Shown in pieces: positions 33,063-41,297 of a DNA stretch of 64,000 nucleotides. A program made the position numbers and the translations under genes. The notes beneath the pieces are model-generated. The model was not told the origin of the DNA. It was given only the letters and a program-made list of their open reading frames with translations, and did no database searches. Each line of letters opens with the position of its first letter. Position 1 is the stretch's first letter. Origin of the DNA: Blastococcus saxobsidens DD2 (GTDB lineage Bacteria; Actinomycetota; Actinomycetes; Mycobacteriales; Geodermatophilaceae); assembly GCF_000284015.1 (NCBI RefSeq), contig NC_016943.1, positions 3,265,541 to 3,329,540 on the forward strand. Reading direction: 5' to 3'.

Positions 33063-33950
33063 TCAATCGGCGGGCCCGAGTTTCTTGCCGGCGCTGTCAT
33101 AGCGATACCAGCCGACTCCGGTCTTGCGCCCCAGTTCGCCGCGCTCGAACTTCTCGACCACGGCACGCTTGGGTTTCTGCGCCTCGTCACGGCTCTCTTC
33201 GAAGCGAGCCGTGCGCACGTAGAAGTTCACGTCGATACCGGTCATGTCCATCAACTCGAACGGGCCCATGGGATGTCCCAGCGCCTCACGCGCCGCCGTG
33301 TCGATGTCTGCGACCGAGGCGATTCCCTTCTCGTACAGGGACACCGCTTCGTCCTGGATGCCGGCCAAGAGACGGTTGGCGACGAATCCCGAGATCTCCT
33401 GCCTCAGGAGGACCGGGCTCTTGCCGATGCTCTTGGTGAGAGCGACGGTCGTCTCGATCGTCTCTTCGGATGTCTCCGGGTTGCCAAGGACCTCCACGCA
33501 CTTCATGACAAGAGCGGGATTGAAGAAGTGCATGTTGCAGACCCGATCCGGACGCGACGTGGCGTCGGCCAACCGCGAACTGACGATCGTCGAGGAGTTG
33601 GTTGCGATGATCGCGTGCGGGGGAAGTATCTTGTCCACCTTCGACAGGAGGTCCCGCTTCACGTCGACCTTCTCGACGATCGCCTCGATGAGGAAGTCGG
33701 CGTCGGCAGCCCCCTCCTCCAGCGACGTCGTCATCCGCATCCGCCCGAACGCCGCATCCATCTGCTCTTGAGCAAGGCGCCCCTTCTCCACGTTGCGGCC
33801 GATTCTGGACCGCAACTCTTGTTCTGCGGTGGTCAACATCCCTGCATCGACGTCGACGAGTGCGACGTTGCGGCCACTCAGGGCGCAGAGCATGGCGATC
33901 TGCCTGCCCATCGCGCCCGCACCGACGACGAGTACATTGTTCACGTCCAT
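33063..33950 (-). CDS. 3-hydroxyacyl-CoA dehydrogenase
   Basis: 295 residues, start set by AAAGG before the ATG. NAD-binding GAGAMG at 10-15 with VALVDVD at strand 2, then FLIEAIVEKVDVKRDLL, IATNSSTIVSSRLA and the catalytic-His segment MHFFNPALVMKCVEV, and the C-terminal domain SGFVANRLL...GHPMGPFELMDMTGIDV. This is the single-function FadB2/PaaH-like form (about 285-295 residues), oxidising L-3-hydroxyacyl-CoA to 3-oxoacyl-CoA with NAD+. It follows a crotonase by 28 bp, giving the classical hydration-oxidation order. Last gene of the DUF35-thiolase-crotonase operon. Confidence 0.93.
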   Translation of the reverse strand: MDVNNVLVVGAGAMGRQIAMLCALSGRNVALVDVDAGMLTTAEQELRSRIGRNVEKGRLAQEQMDAAFGRMRMTTSLEEGAADADFLIEAIVEKVDVKRDLLSKVDKILPPHAIIATNSSTIVSSRLADATSRPDRVCNMHFFNPALVMKCVEVLGNPETSEETIETTVALTKSIGKSPVLLRQEISGFVANRLLAGIQDEAVSLYEKGIASVADIDTAAREALGHPMGPFELMDMTGIDVNFYVRTARFEESRDEAQKPKRAVVEKFERGELGRKTGVGWYRYDSAGKKLGPAD

Positions 33951-33978
33951 TTCGCGCCTTTCTAGGATGTGGCGATGG

Positions 33979-34758
33979 TCAGCGTCCGGTGAAGGAGGCC
34001 TCGCGCTTCTCCAGGAACGCCTTGGTCCCTTCCAGTTTGTCGGCGCTGGCGAAAGCAACGGCTTGCGCCAACCGCTCCACGAGCAGGCCCGTGTCCATGT
34101 CGACGTCGGTTCCGGCGTGCACGGCGAGCTTGGTCAGCCGGAGGGCCAACGGCCCCTTCCCCAGCAGTCCTTCAGCTACCTCCACCGCACACTCCAGCGC
34201 CGCGCCCTCATCGACGACGTAGGTGGCCAGCCCGTAGCGCTCGGCCTCTTCCGCGCTCACGAGGCGTCCGGTGAGGAGCATGTCCAGAGCCCGTCCCTTG
34301 CCCACCAGACGGGCGAGCCGTTGCGTCCCACCCGCTCCCGCGATGATGCCGAGGTTCACCTCCGGCTGACCGAACCTCGCATTCCTGGCGGCGACACGGA
34401 TGTCACAGGCCATGGCCACCTCGCACCCTCCGCCCAGGGCGTACCCGTTCACCGCTGCGATCGTGGGCTTCTCGTATTCCTCGAGGGTCCTCAGGAGGCC
34501 GGAGATCCGGCCCACGAGGGCATCCGTCGGCACCCGACGCTGCAGTTCCCCGATGTCTGCGCCGGCCGCGAAGGCCTTGTCCCCCGCGCCGGTGAGGACC
34601 ACTGCGCCTACCGCATCGTCGTCCCGCCACGCGTCGAGCGCCTCGTAGATGCCGCGGACGACATCACCGCCGAGGTTGTTACGGACGGAGGGGCGATTGA
34701 TGGTGAGGATCCCGATCCGTCCCCTTGTGCTGACTTCGACGTCCTTGCTCTCCGGCAC
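33979..34758 (-). CDS. enoyl-CoA hydratase/isomerase family protein
   Basis: 259-residue crotonase with FAAGADIGEL, AAVNGYALGGGCEVAMACDIRVAA and FGQPEVNLGIIAGAGGTQRLARLVG, close to bacterial enoyl-CoA hydratases. The first catalytic Glu is present (QPEV); the second position is Asp (RALDMLLTG) rather than Glu, as in the other island crotonase. Asp can still act as acid/base, so hydratase activity remains likely but not certain. It lies between the thiolase-fold gene and 3-hydroxyacyl-CoA dehydrogenase with short gaps, so all three should be one transcript. Confidence 0.9.
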   Translation of the reverse strand: MPESKDVEVSTRGRIGILTINRPSVRNNLGGDVVRGIYEALDAWRDDDAVGAVVLTGAGDKAFAAGADIGELQRRVPTDALVGRISGLLRTLEEYEKPTIAAVNGYALGGGCEVAMACDIRVAARNARFGQPEVNLGIIAGAGGTQRLARLVGKGRALDMLLTGRLVSAEEAERYGLATYVVDEGAALECAVEVAEGLLGKGPLALRLTKLAVHAGTDVDMDTGLLVERLAQAVAFASADKLEGTKAFLEKREASFTGR

Positions 34759-34839
34759 CGTCTTCTCCTTGTCGAGGAATGGGGCTGCTACACGCCCCCG
34801 TTTGCTGCCATGGCGGCATATCGACTCTTCGGAGTCGGA

Positions 34840-35994
34840 TCAGAGAGCCGCCGCAGTACCCAGGATGGCTGTCGCCTGATGCGACATCACCCCGCCGTTC
34901 CCATGGAGGAGGGCGACGTCGTGCTTCTCCAGCTGCCGGTCTCCGGCAGCACCACGGAGCTGTCGGACCGCCTCCATGATCAGAAACATGCCGTACATCC
35001 CGGGATGCCCGTAGGACAGGCCCCCGCCGTTGGTGTTCACCGCCAGCGAACCACCCGGCCGGATTCGACCGCCTGCCACGAAGGGCCCGCCTTCGCCCTT
35101 CCCGCAGAACCCCAGGTCTTCCAGAAACAGCAGGGTATTGATGGTGAAGGCGTCGTACAGCATGAGGAGATCGATGTCGGAGTGCTGCACCTGGGCCGCG
35201 GTCAAGGCGCGCGGCCCCGAGTCCGCAGCCGCGGTCGTCGTGAGGTCCGGCATGTTGGTGATGCTGCGATGCCAGTGCGCCGCGCCGGTACCCAGGATGA
35301 ACACCGCCGGGTTCGGCGAGTCGGCAGCGCGCTCGGCGCGCGTGACGATCGCTGCCGCGGCGCCATCAGTGACCAGACAGCAGTCGAGCACCGACAGAGG
35401 TGAGGAGACGACGCGCGAGTTCAGGACATCTTCTGCGGTGAGTGGGTCCCGTACCACGGCATCCGGGTTGAGCTGGGCCCACTGCCGTGCCGCCACGGCC
35501 ACTTCCGCGAGCTGCTCGCGCGTCGTGCCGAACTCGTACATGTGCCTGGCCGCCGCCAGCGCATAGGCGCTGAGCGGGTACCGAGGCCGGTAGTCCCGCT
35601 CGTACGGGGACTGCTCACCGATGGACACGAGGCCCCCGCTGTCCGACCGCTGGGTGCTCCCGTAGCAGATGAGGGCGACGTCACACATTCCGGCATTCAC
35701 GGCGGCAACGGCATGCTGCAGGTGAGCGATGAAGGAGCTCCCCCCGACATTCGTGCCGTCACTGAAGCGCGGGCGTATCCCGAGGTACTCGGCGACGTTC
35801 AGCGCCGCCATCGGGTAGTAGGCCGACGCCGAGAAAAGTCCGTCCACGTCCGAGAGGGACAGGCCGGCGTCATCGAGAGCCGTGCGCGTGGCCTCCGCCA
35901 GGAGGTCGAGCGGCATCACCCCTCGGCCGACATGGCCGACCCCGGCCTCACCGATCCCGACGATGGCCGCGCTACCGCGGAGCTGCTCAGTCAT
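34840..35994 (-). CDS. thiolase-fold protein, SCP2/Ltp2-like, probably aldolase
   Basis: 384 residues from the ATG at 35994 (GGGGGA four bases upstream; an in-frame GTG four codons earlier is possible). SCP2-thiolase layout: AAIVGIGEAGVG, YLGIRPRFSDGTNVGGSSFIAHLQHA, CCLVTDGAAAAIV, LLMLYDAFTINTLLFLEDLG, NTNGGGLSYGHPGMYG. The nucleophilic cysteine site reads NVGGSSF, without Cys, so it parallels the 19086-20267 protein. Tyr in YDAFT and SYGH are kept. The DUF35 gene upstream overlaps it by 8 bp. Retro-aldol cleavage of a branched 3-hydroxyacyl-CoA is the best guess; acyl transfer is less likely. Confidence 0.82.
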   Translation of the reverse strand: MTEQLRGSAAIVGIGEAGVGHVGRGVMPLDLLAEATRTALDDAGLSLSDVDGLFSASAYYPMAALNVAEYLGIRPRFSDGTNVGGSSFIAHLQHAVAAVNAGMCDVALICYGSTQRSDSGGLVSIGEQSPYERDYRPRYPLSAYALAAARHMYEFGTTREQLAEVAVAARQWAQLNPDAVVRDPLTAEDVLNSRVVSSPLSVLDCCLVTDGAAAAIVTRAERAADSPNPAVFILGTGAAHWHRSITNMPDLTTTAAADSGPRALTAAQVQHSDIDLLMLYDAFTINTLLFLEDLGFCGKGEGGPFVAGGRIRPGGSLAVNTNGGGLSYGHPGMYGMFLIMEAVRQLRGAAGDRQLEKHDVALLHGNGGVMSHQATAILGTAAAL

Positions 35995-36376
35995 CGGATC
36001 CCCCACGGTGCTCGAAGACGGGCAGGTACGCGTCGGCCTCCTGTGCGGGCCGCCAGGCGCACGTGACAGCGAGCCCGATCGGGATCTCAGCCTCCGGGTA
36101 CCCGTCGACGCGGCTCATCATCCGGAAGCCCTCGTCCACGTCCACCAGAGCCACGTTGTAGGACCCATCGCGTCGTTCGATCGTCGTCGCGGAGTACACG
36201 ACGCCACGTCCTGAGCTCACCCGCCAGGACAGTTCCGTGGAGGCGCACGAAGGGCAGAGCACCCGAGGAGGGAAGATCGAGCGACTGCAGGCATCGCAAT
36301 GCTGATACCGCAGCTCACGGCTCTTCAGGCCTTCCACATACACCGCATAGGGGTACAGATCTAGCGACTCGCTCAC
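35987..36376 (-). CDS. Zn-ribbon/OB-fold DUF35 protein
   Basis: 129 residues from a GTG with AAAGGA six bases upstream; readings further upstream lack support. Zinc ribbon CDAC...CPSC with ten residues between the two C-x2-C pairs, followed by an OB-fold (GVVYSATTIERRDGSYNVALVDVDEGFRMMSRV). Equivalent to the DUF35 protein at 20264-20695 and, like it, overlapped with a thiolase-fold gene. In this pair DUF35 comes first, whereas in the other it comes second, so the two pairs are not a recent tandem copy. Confidence 0.85.
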   Translation of the reverse strand: MSESLDLYPYAVYVEGLKSRELRYQHCDACSRSIFPPRVLCPSCASTELSWRVSSGRGVVYSATTIERRDGSYNVALVDVDEGFRMMSRVDGYPEAEIPIGLAVTCAWRPAQEADAYLPVFEHRGGSDD

Positions 36377-36846
36377 GCGCAATCCTTTCTGTCTGTCATG
36401 CGATTCGGGCACTCGTGCAATGCGCCCACCGGCAACTCTGATCCATGGCCAGCCACTCCCTACTCGCGCCGAGAAAGCCGCCTCTACCATTGCTAACCTC
36501 AGATGAGTAGCGCCGCCGTGGACATCGATTTGCGACAGGGGCAGTCACGCAAAGGCCCGAATCCCACTCGGCGGCATTACTGGAACCCTAGGCCATAGAA
36601 GCCCTCCGGAAAACCCGGACCGGTGCGGGGAATTCCCCGATCACTCAGCCTCGCGTGCACTGGGGGCCCGGACCACGAGCCAGAAACCGGCGGCGGACCG
36701 CGGCTTGCTCCGACGGCGGTCGTGCTGGCAATGCGGAGGGGCGGAGATGCGACACCGCGGCCACGGGGGCGGCCGGACCGCCATTCGTCCGGACGTGTGA
36801 GCCGGACCGTCCCCACCAGGCGTGCACCCTTCGCTCCGGTGGCCGG
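36377..36846. promoter_or_regulatory. intergenic region upstream of the DUF35-thiolase operon
   Basis: 470 bp without a convincing gene. It carries TAACCTCA at 36494-36501, the arm of the palindrome found before the other thiolase-fold gene, about 118 bases upstream of the DUF35 start. It also has a 14 bp palindrome centred on GGGGAATTCCCC at 36626-36639. It separates the end of the acyl-CoA ligase gene from the start of the next operon and should contain both a terminator and a promoter. Confidence 0.45.
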
Positions 36847-39042
36847 CTAGGACATCCGGGCCGCCGACTCGTCCGTCCGCAACCTGATCAAGGCGTCGAG
36901 GACGGCCACGCCTTGCCCCTTGGGCAGCACCTTCACAGGGTTGAGGTCCATCTCGAGGAGGGCGTCGCCCAAGTGCTCGACGACGCGCCCGACCTCCACG
37001 ACCAATCGGGCGAGGGCTTCGTAGTCCGCCTCGTCCCCACCACGTGCCCCGGTCATGGCAGGAAACGCCTTGAGTGCCTTCACCTTGTCCAGCGCGTATC
37101 CGTAGCTGATGGGCGGCAGAACACACTGGTAGTCGCTGAATATCTCGATGAAGACGCCACCGGCACCCACCACGACGACGTGCCCGAATGTGGGATCTTG
37201 CTTGACGCCCAGGAATGCCTCGAAACCTCCCTTCACCATTTTCTGGACGAGCACACCCTCGACCGTGCCCATCGGCGCGATGTCCTCTGCCCGCGCGATG
37301 AGCTCCTTGACAACCGTCTCCAGTCTCTGCTCGTCCGCAATATTGAGCACCACCAGGCCGTGATCGCTCTTGTGCGGAATAGCCGGCGACGATGCCTTGG
37401 CGACGACTGGGAAAGTCAGCTGGGCGGGACCATCCGTGACCGCCGATGTGGGCGCCACGAGGACGTCGGACATCTGGAAGACGCCGAGCTGGTCGAGGAG
37501 CCGCTTGGAGTTGTATTCGCTCAGGAAGCCGTCGTCCGTGAGCGGCTGGTAGGCGGCGATGACAGCAGCGGCATCAGGGATCGACACGAGCCCGGGAGCC
37601 GTGGCCGCGTTCGCCACGGCGCCCCGCGCGGATGTCGCCGAGTCGTCTCCGGCCGAGTCGGCTCGATCGAGACTGAAGTCGACGTAGGCAGCCAGCGACC
37701 GGACGACGAGGCTGGGGTTCTGTGCGGCCGGAACTCCCCCCGCACCCAACCGCTGGATGATGCTCTGGTGACTGCCAACCCAGCCCACAGCGAGCAACGC
37801 ATCGTGCTCGTCGTTGGCCTGTGCCAGGTCACCGATGATCGCGTCGATGTCGTAGCCGCCACCCAAGGCACCGAAGCTCGCGAGGACCGCATCGACACCC
37901 GGGTCCTCCATGAGGAGCGGCACGGCGCGGGAGAGCAAGCGGGGCTCGACCAGGAGCTGAGTGGTCACGTCCACCGGGTTCGCCGCCGAGGCAAAGGTCG
38001 GAAGCATGGCCTTCAGCCCGGCGATGGTGTCCGACTGCAGGACCGCGATCTCGAGGCCGAGCGCCTTGCACTGGTCGACGACCATCACGCCGAGTCCACC
38101 GGAGTTCGTGATGACGGCGACCCGTCTCCCGGCGGCCCGCCTCTTCTGCCCGAACATCTGGCTGAAGGCTGCCAGCTCGATCAGGTCACCGACGCGGACG
38201 ATGCCGTGTTTGTGGAAGAACTCGTCGACGGCGTCGTCGTCTCCGGCCAGGGCACCGGTGTGGGACGAGGCCGCGACCTTGCCCTCCGCCGTCCGTCCCG
38301 ACTTCAGCACGAGGATCGGCTTGTCCTCTTGCCGCGCGACCTGCCCGGCGTCGGCCAGGCCGTCCGGATCCTTCAGGTCTTCCAGGTACCCGAGCACCAC
38401 CGACACCTCGGGGTCACGGACCACGTCGAGCATCACGTCGGCGACGGTGACGTCGGATTCGTTCCCGGTGGCGACGTAGTACTGGATACCGCTCCCGGCG
38501 TTGCCCAGCAGTTGGTACAGCATCGCCGCCACGGCGCCGCTCTGACTGACGATGGCCCCGGACCCGACCGTCAGGTCTCCCTGAGCGAACGCGGAAGCGA
38601 AAGTCGGAGCTGCCTTCGTCCCCACGCTGAAGACGCCTTGGCAGTTCGGCCCCAGGACGCGCATCCCCGACCGCCGCGCGATCCCGGTGATCTCCCGCTG
38701 GAGGGCACCACCCTCCTCGCCGAGCTCGGAGAAGCCGGAGCTGAAGATGATGCAGCTGCGCACTCCCGCGTCCACGCAGTCGTTGAGGGTCTGAACCACC
38801 GCGGTCGCAGGGATGGCGATGACGGCCAGGTCCACGGCTCCGGGCGTCGCTTCGATCGACGGATAGCACGTCAAGCCCTGGACTTCGGTACGGCGGGGGT
38901 TGATCGGGTAGATTTTCCCCGCGAAGCCATAGCGCTTGAGGTATGCGATGGGGCGGCCACTGACCTTTGTCGGATCGTCGGATGCGCCGACGACCGCGAT
39001 GGACGAGGGCCTCAACAACTTTTCGAGTGACCGCTGGGTCAT
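36847..39042 (-). CDS. acetate-CoA ligase family protein (NDP-forming, fused alpha-beta)
   Basis: 731 residues, AAGGAG just before the ATG. Order: CoA-binding domain (about 1-130: SIAVVGASDDPTKVSGRPIAYLKRYGF), succinyl-CoA ligase-like domain with LGPNCQGVFS and the phosphohistidine loop SSHTGALAGDDD, then a C-terminal ATP-grasp_5 domain (about 500-730: FPVVAKASSPAIPHKSDHGLVVL; KGGFEAFLGVKQDPTFGHVVVVGAGG; LDLNPVKV as EMDLNPVKV). It makes acyl-CoA from a free acid with ATP to ADP. This second NDP-forming ligase of the island lies next to the TRAP genes, which suits activation of the imported acid. Confidence 0.9.
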   Translation of the reverse strand: MTQRSLEKLLRPSSIAVVGASDDPTKVSGRPIAYLKRYGFAGKIYPINPRRTEVQGLTCYPSIEATPGAVDLAVIAIPATAVVQTLNDCVDAGVRSCIIFSSGFSELGEEGGALQREITGIARRSGMRVLGPNCQGVFSVGTKAAPTFASAFAQGDLTVGSGAIVSQSGAVAAMLYQLLGNAGSGIQYYVATGNESDVTVADVMLDVVRDPEVSVVLGYLEDLKDPDGLADAGQVARQEDKPILVLKSGRTAEGKVAASSHTGALAGDDDAVDEFFHKHGIVRVGDLIELAAFSQMFGQKRRAAGRRVAVITNSGGLGVMVVDQCKALGLEIAVLQSDTIAGLKAMLPTFASAANPVDVTTQLLVEPRLLSRAVPLLMEDPGVDAVLASFGALGGGYDIDAIIGDLAQANDEHDALLAVGWVGSHQSIIQRLGAGGVPAAQNPSLVVRSLAAYVDFSLDRADSAGDDSATSARGAVANAATAPGLVSIPDAAAVIAAYQPLTDDGFLSEYNSKRLLDQLGVFQMSDVLVAPTSAVTDGPAQLTFPVVAKASSPAIPHKSDHGLVVLNIADEQRLETVVKELIARAEDIAPMGTVEGVLVQKMVKGGFEAFLGVKQDPTFGHVVVVGAGGVFIEIFSDYQCVLPPISYGYALDKVKALKAFPAMTGARGGDEADYEALARLVVEVGRVVEHLGDALLEMDLNPVKVLPKGQGVAVLDALIRLRTDESAARMS

Positions 39043-39097
39043 ACGTCTCCTTCAGAGGTAAGTCGACAGTCGAATGACCGCCGGGACCTGCCGATGC

Positions 39098-41173
39098 TCA
39101 TTGGCGGCCAGCCGGCTGGTCGGTTGCGGTGGCCCCCGCGGGCGCCGTCGAGCTGTCCCCGACCCGCGCCCCCTGTTCCTTGCCACGGGAGCCGCCGAAC
39201 CGCTGATACGCGAAGATCGCACCGAGGACCCCGAAGCCGATGGCAGCGGTGTAGAGCCCGGGAGCGATCAGGACGCAACCGGTTATGACCGATAGCACGG
39301 CAAGAACCGGGTTCATCCTCCGGAAGATGAACAACTGGAGCCCGGCGGCTACGCCGTAGACACCCGCCAACGCCGAGACCACCCCGACGACAATTCTGAG
39401 GATGCTGTCCTGCTGCAGCAGGAGAGACGGGTTGTAGACGAACATGAATGGGAGGATGAACGCGGGGATGGCGAGTCGGAAGGCGGTCAAACTCGTTGGC
39501 CAGAGAGGCGACTTGGCAATACCTGCGGCCACCATGGAAGCCAGCGCGACCGGCGGGGTTATCGCCGACAGGATCCCGAAGTAGAAGATGAACAGGTGAG
39601 CCCCGAGTTCATTGACTCCGAACTCGATCAACGCCGGCGCCACCGTGACGCTGAGCACCAAGTAGGCCGCAACGGTAGGCAGGCCCATACCGAGCACCAA
39701 GGAGGTCAGCATGGTTAGGACCAGCAAGACGATCAGGTAGCCGCCGGCTGCATCGATAAGAAGTCCCGACAGCGTGAACCCGAGACCGGTCTGGGTCATG
39801 ACTCCGATGACCATGCCGACACTGGCGGTCGCGATGGTCACCTCGAGGACCGACTTACAACCCACGACGGCGACATTGACCAGCTCAGCCGGATTCATCC
39901 TGGTGGACGGGTGGATCATTGCCAGGACCAGGGTCAGGCAGATCGTGTAGAAGGCCGACCGCGCCGGCGACAGCTGGTACACGATGAGAAGCACGCCGAG
40001 GAGCGCGGGCGACAGCAACAGGTGCCAGCCACGTTTGACGGCCTTCCGGACGCTGGGCAGCTCCTCACGAGGCATCCCGGTGAGATGGTGCTTCGCGGCT
40101 TCGATGTCCACGGTGATGAAGACGGCGGCGAAGTAGAGGAAGGCCGGGACTGCGGCTGCCACTGCGACGGACCAGAACGGAACCGCGAGGATCTCGGCGA
40201 TGAGGAATGCCGACGCGCCCATCAGTGGGGGCGTGATTTGGCCTGCCGAAGAAGCAACTGCTTCCACGGCGGCCGCAAATCGCGCCCTATAGCCGATCCT
40301 CTGCATCAATGGAATGGTGAACGGCCCGGTACTGGCGACGTTGGCCACGGCGCTGCCCGAGATGGTGCCGAACGACGCGCTTGCCACGACGGCCACCTTG
40401 GCTGGGCCGCCGCGCACCATCCCGAAGAGGCCTGTGGCGATGTCGATGAAGATCTGCCCGGCGCCGGAGACCTGGAGAAGTGCGGCGTAGAGCACGAAGA
40501 GGAAAACGAACGTGGCGATGACGCCCAGGGGGATCCCGAAGATGCCCTGCAGGCTGAGGCCCTGGTAGAAGGCGATCTGCGGCAGGTCGAACCCGCCGTG
40601 CCCCAGGACGCCCGGCAGGGACTCACCGACATAGGAGTAGATCAGAAACACGACGCCGATGATCGGGATGGCCAAGCCGATGCTCCGGCGCGCCAGTTCG
40701 AGCACGACCACGATCAGCACGAGGCCGACGACCATCTGGGTGGTCGTCACGCTGGAGGTCGTGGTCCAGAGAGCGAAGTGATTGACGATCACGTATCCGA
40801 TAGCCGCCAGGGCCACGAGCGCCATGATCACCTTTTCGACGGTGAACCGGTGCCGATCCCTCGTGCGCTTGGGGAACGCGGGGAAGATCAGGAACGCGAT
40901 GACGGCCCCGAAGGCCAGGTGGACGGAGCGGTACTGCAAAGCAGGCAGGACGCCGGTAGCAGCGGTGTACAGCTGGAAGGCTGTCCATGCCACGCACAGG
41001 AACGCGATGGTGTAGCGGAAGGGCTTGCCTTCTTTTTCCTCATCTGGCGGATCGACAGGGTCCACGGCCCCCTCGTAGGTGGCCGGCTCCGTGACTTCGG
41101 CGTCGTGTGCGAGATCCGGATCGATTGCGGCCTCGCGCGACTGCGGCCGCCCCGCTTTTTTTTCATTGACCAT
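39098..41173 (-). CDS. TRAP transporter fused permease, TAXI type
   Basis: 691 residues from the ATG at 41173, preceded by GGAG; the GTG at 41200 has no ribosome-binding site. A polar acidic N-terminus (about 50 residues), then DctQ-like helices, then the DctM large-permease repeat with conserved FGTISGSAVANVASTGPFTIPLM and GMGLPTVAAYLV, as in 4TM/12TM fusions (TIGR02123-like). It uses a Na+ or H+ gradient to import organic acids delivered by the TAXI binding protein encoded just upstream. A 37-base hairpin lies in the gap between the two genes. The last helices end in a short polar tail. Confidence 0.92.
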   Translation of the reverse strand: MVNEKKAGRPQSREAAIDPDLAHDAEVTEPATYEGAVDPVDPPDEEKEGKPFRYTIAFLCVAWTAFQLYTAATGVLPALQYRSVHLAFGAVIAFLIFPAFPKRTRDRHRFTVEKVIMALVALAAIGYVIVNHFALWTTTSSVTTTQMVVGLVLIVVVLELARRSIGLAIPIIGVVFLIYSYVGESLPGVLGHGGFDLPQIAFYQGLSLQGIFGIPLGVIATFVFLFVLYAALLQVSGAGQIFIDIATGLFGMVRGGPAKVAVVASASFGTISGSAVANVASTGPFTIPLMQRIGYRARFAAAVEAVASSAGQITPPLMGASAFLIAEILAVPFWSVAVAAAVPAFLYFAAVFITVDIEAAKHHLTGMPREELPSVRKAVKRGWHLLLSPALLGVLLIVYQLSPARSAFYTICLTLVLAMIHPSTRMNPAELVNVAVVGCKSVLEVTIATASVGMVIGVMTQTGLGFTLSGLLIDAAGGYLIVLLVLTMLTSLVLGMGLPTVAAYLVLSVTVAPALIEFGVNELGAHLFIFYFGILSAITPPVALASMVAAGIAKSPLWPTSLTAFRLAIPAFILPFMFVYNPSLLLQQDSILRIVVGVVSALAGVYGVAAGLQLFIFRRMNPVLAVLSVITGCVLIAPGLYTAAIGFGVLGAIFAYQRFGGSRGKEQGARVGDSSTAPAGATATDQPAGRQ

Positions 41174-41211
41174 CAACGTCTCCGAGTAGCTGCTCGTCAC
41201 AGGAGGTGGTC

Positions 41212-41248
41212 CCGCTTGGGCCGTAGGTGATACCTACGGCCCAAGCGG
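41212..41248. terminator. intercistronic hairpin between TAXI and TRAP genes
   Basis: CCGCTTGGGCCGTAGGT at 41212-41228 and its exact complement at 41232-41248 with a three-base loop: a perfect 17 bp stem. It lies between the stop of the binding-protein gene and the start of the permease gene. It could partly terminate transcription or protect the upstream mRNA 3' end, giving more binding protein than permease, as seen in other binding-protein-dependent operons. Confidence 0.7.
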
Positions 41249-41297
41249 AACCATGAGGCAAAGCGGTCAGTGACGACTCATGGCGGAGGCCGAGTCA

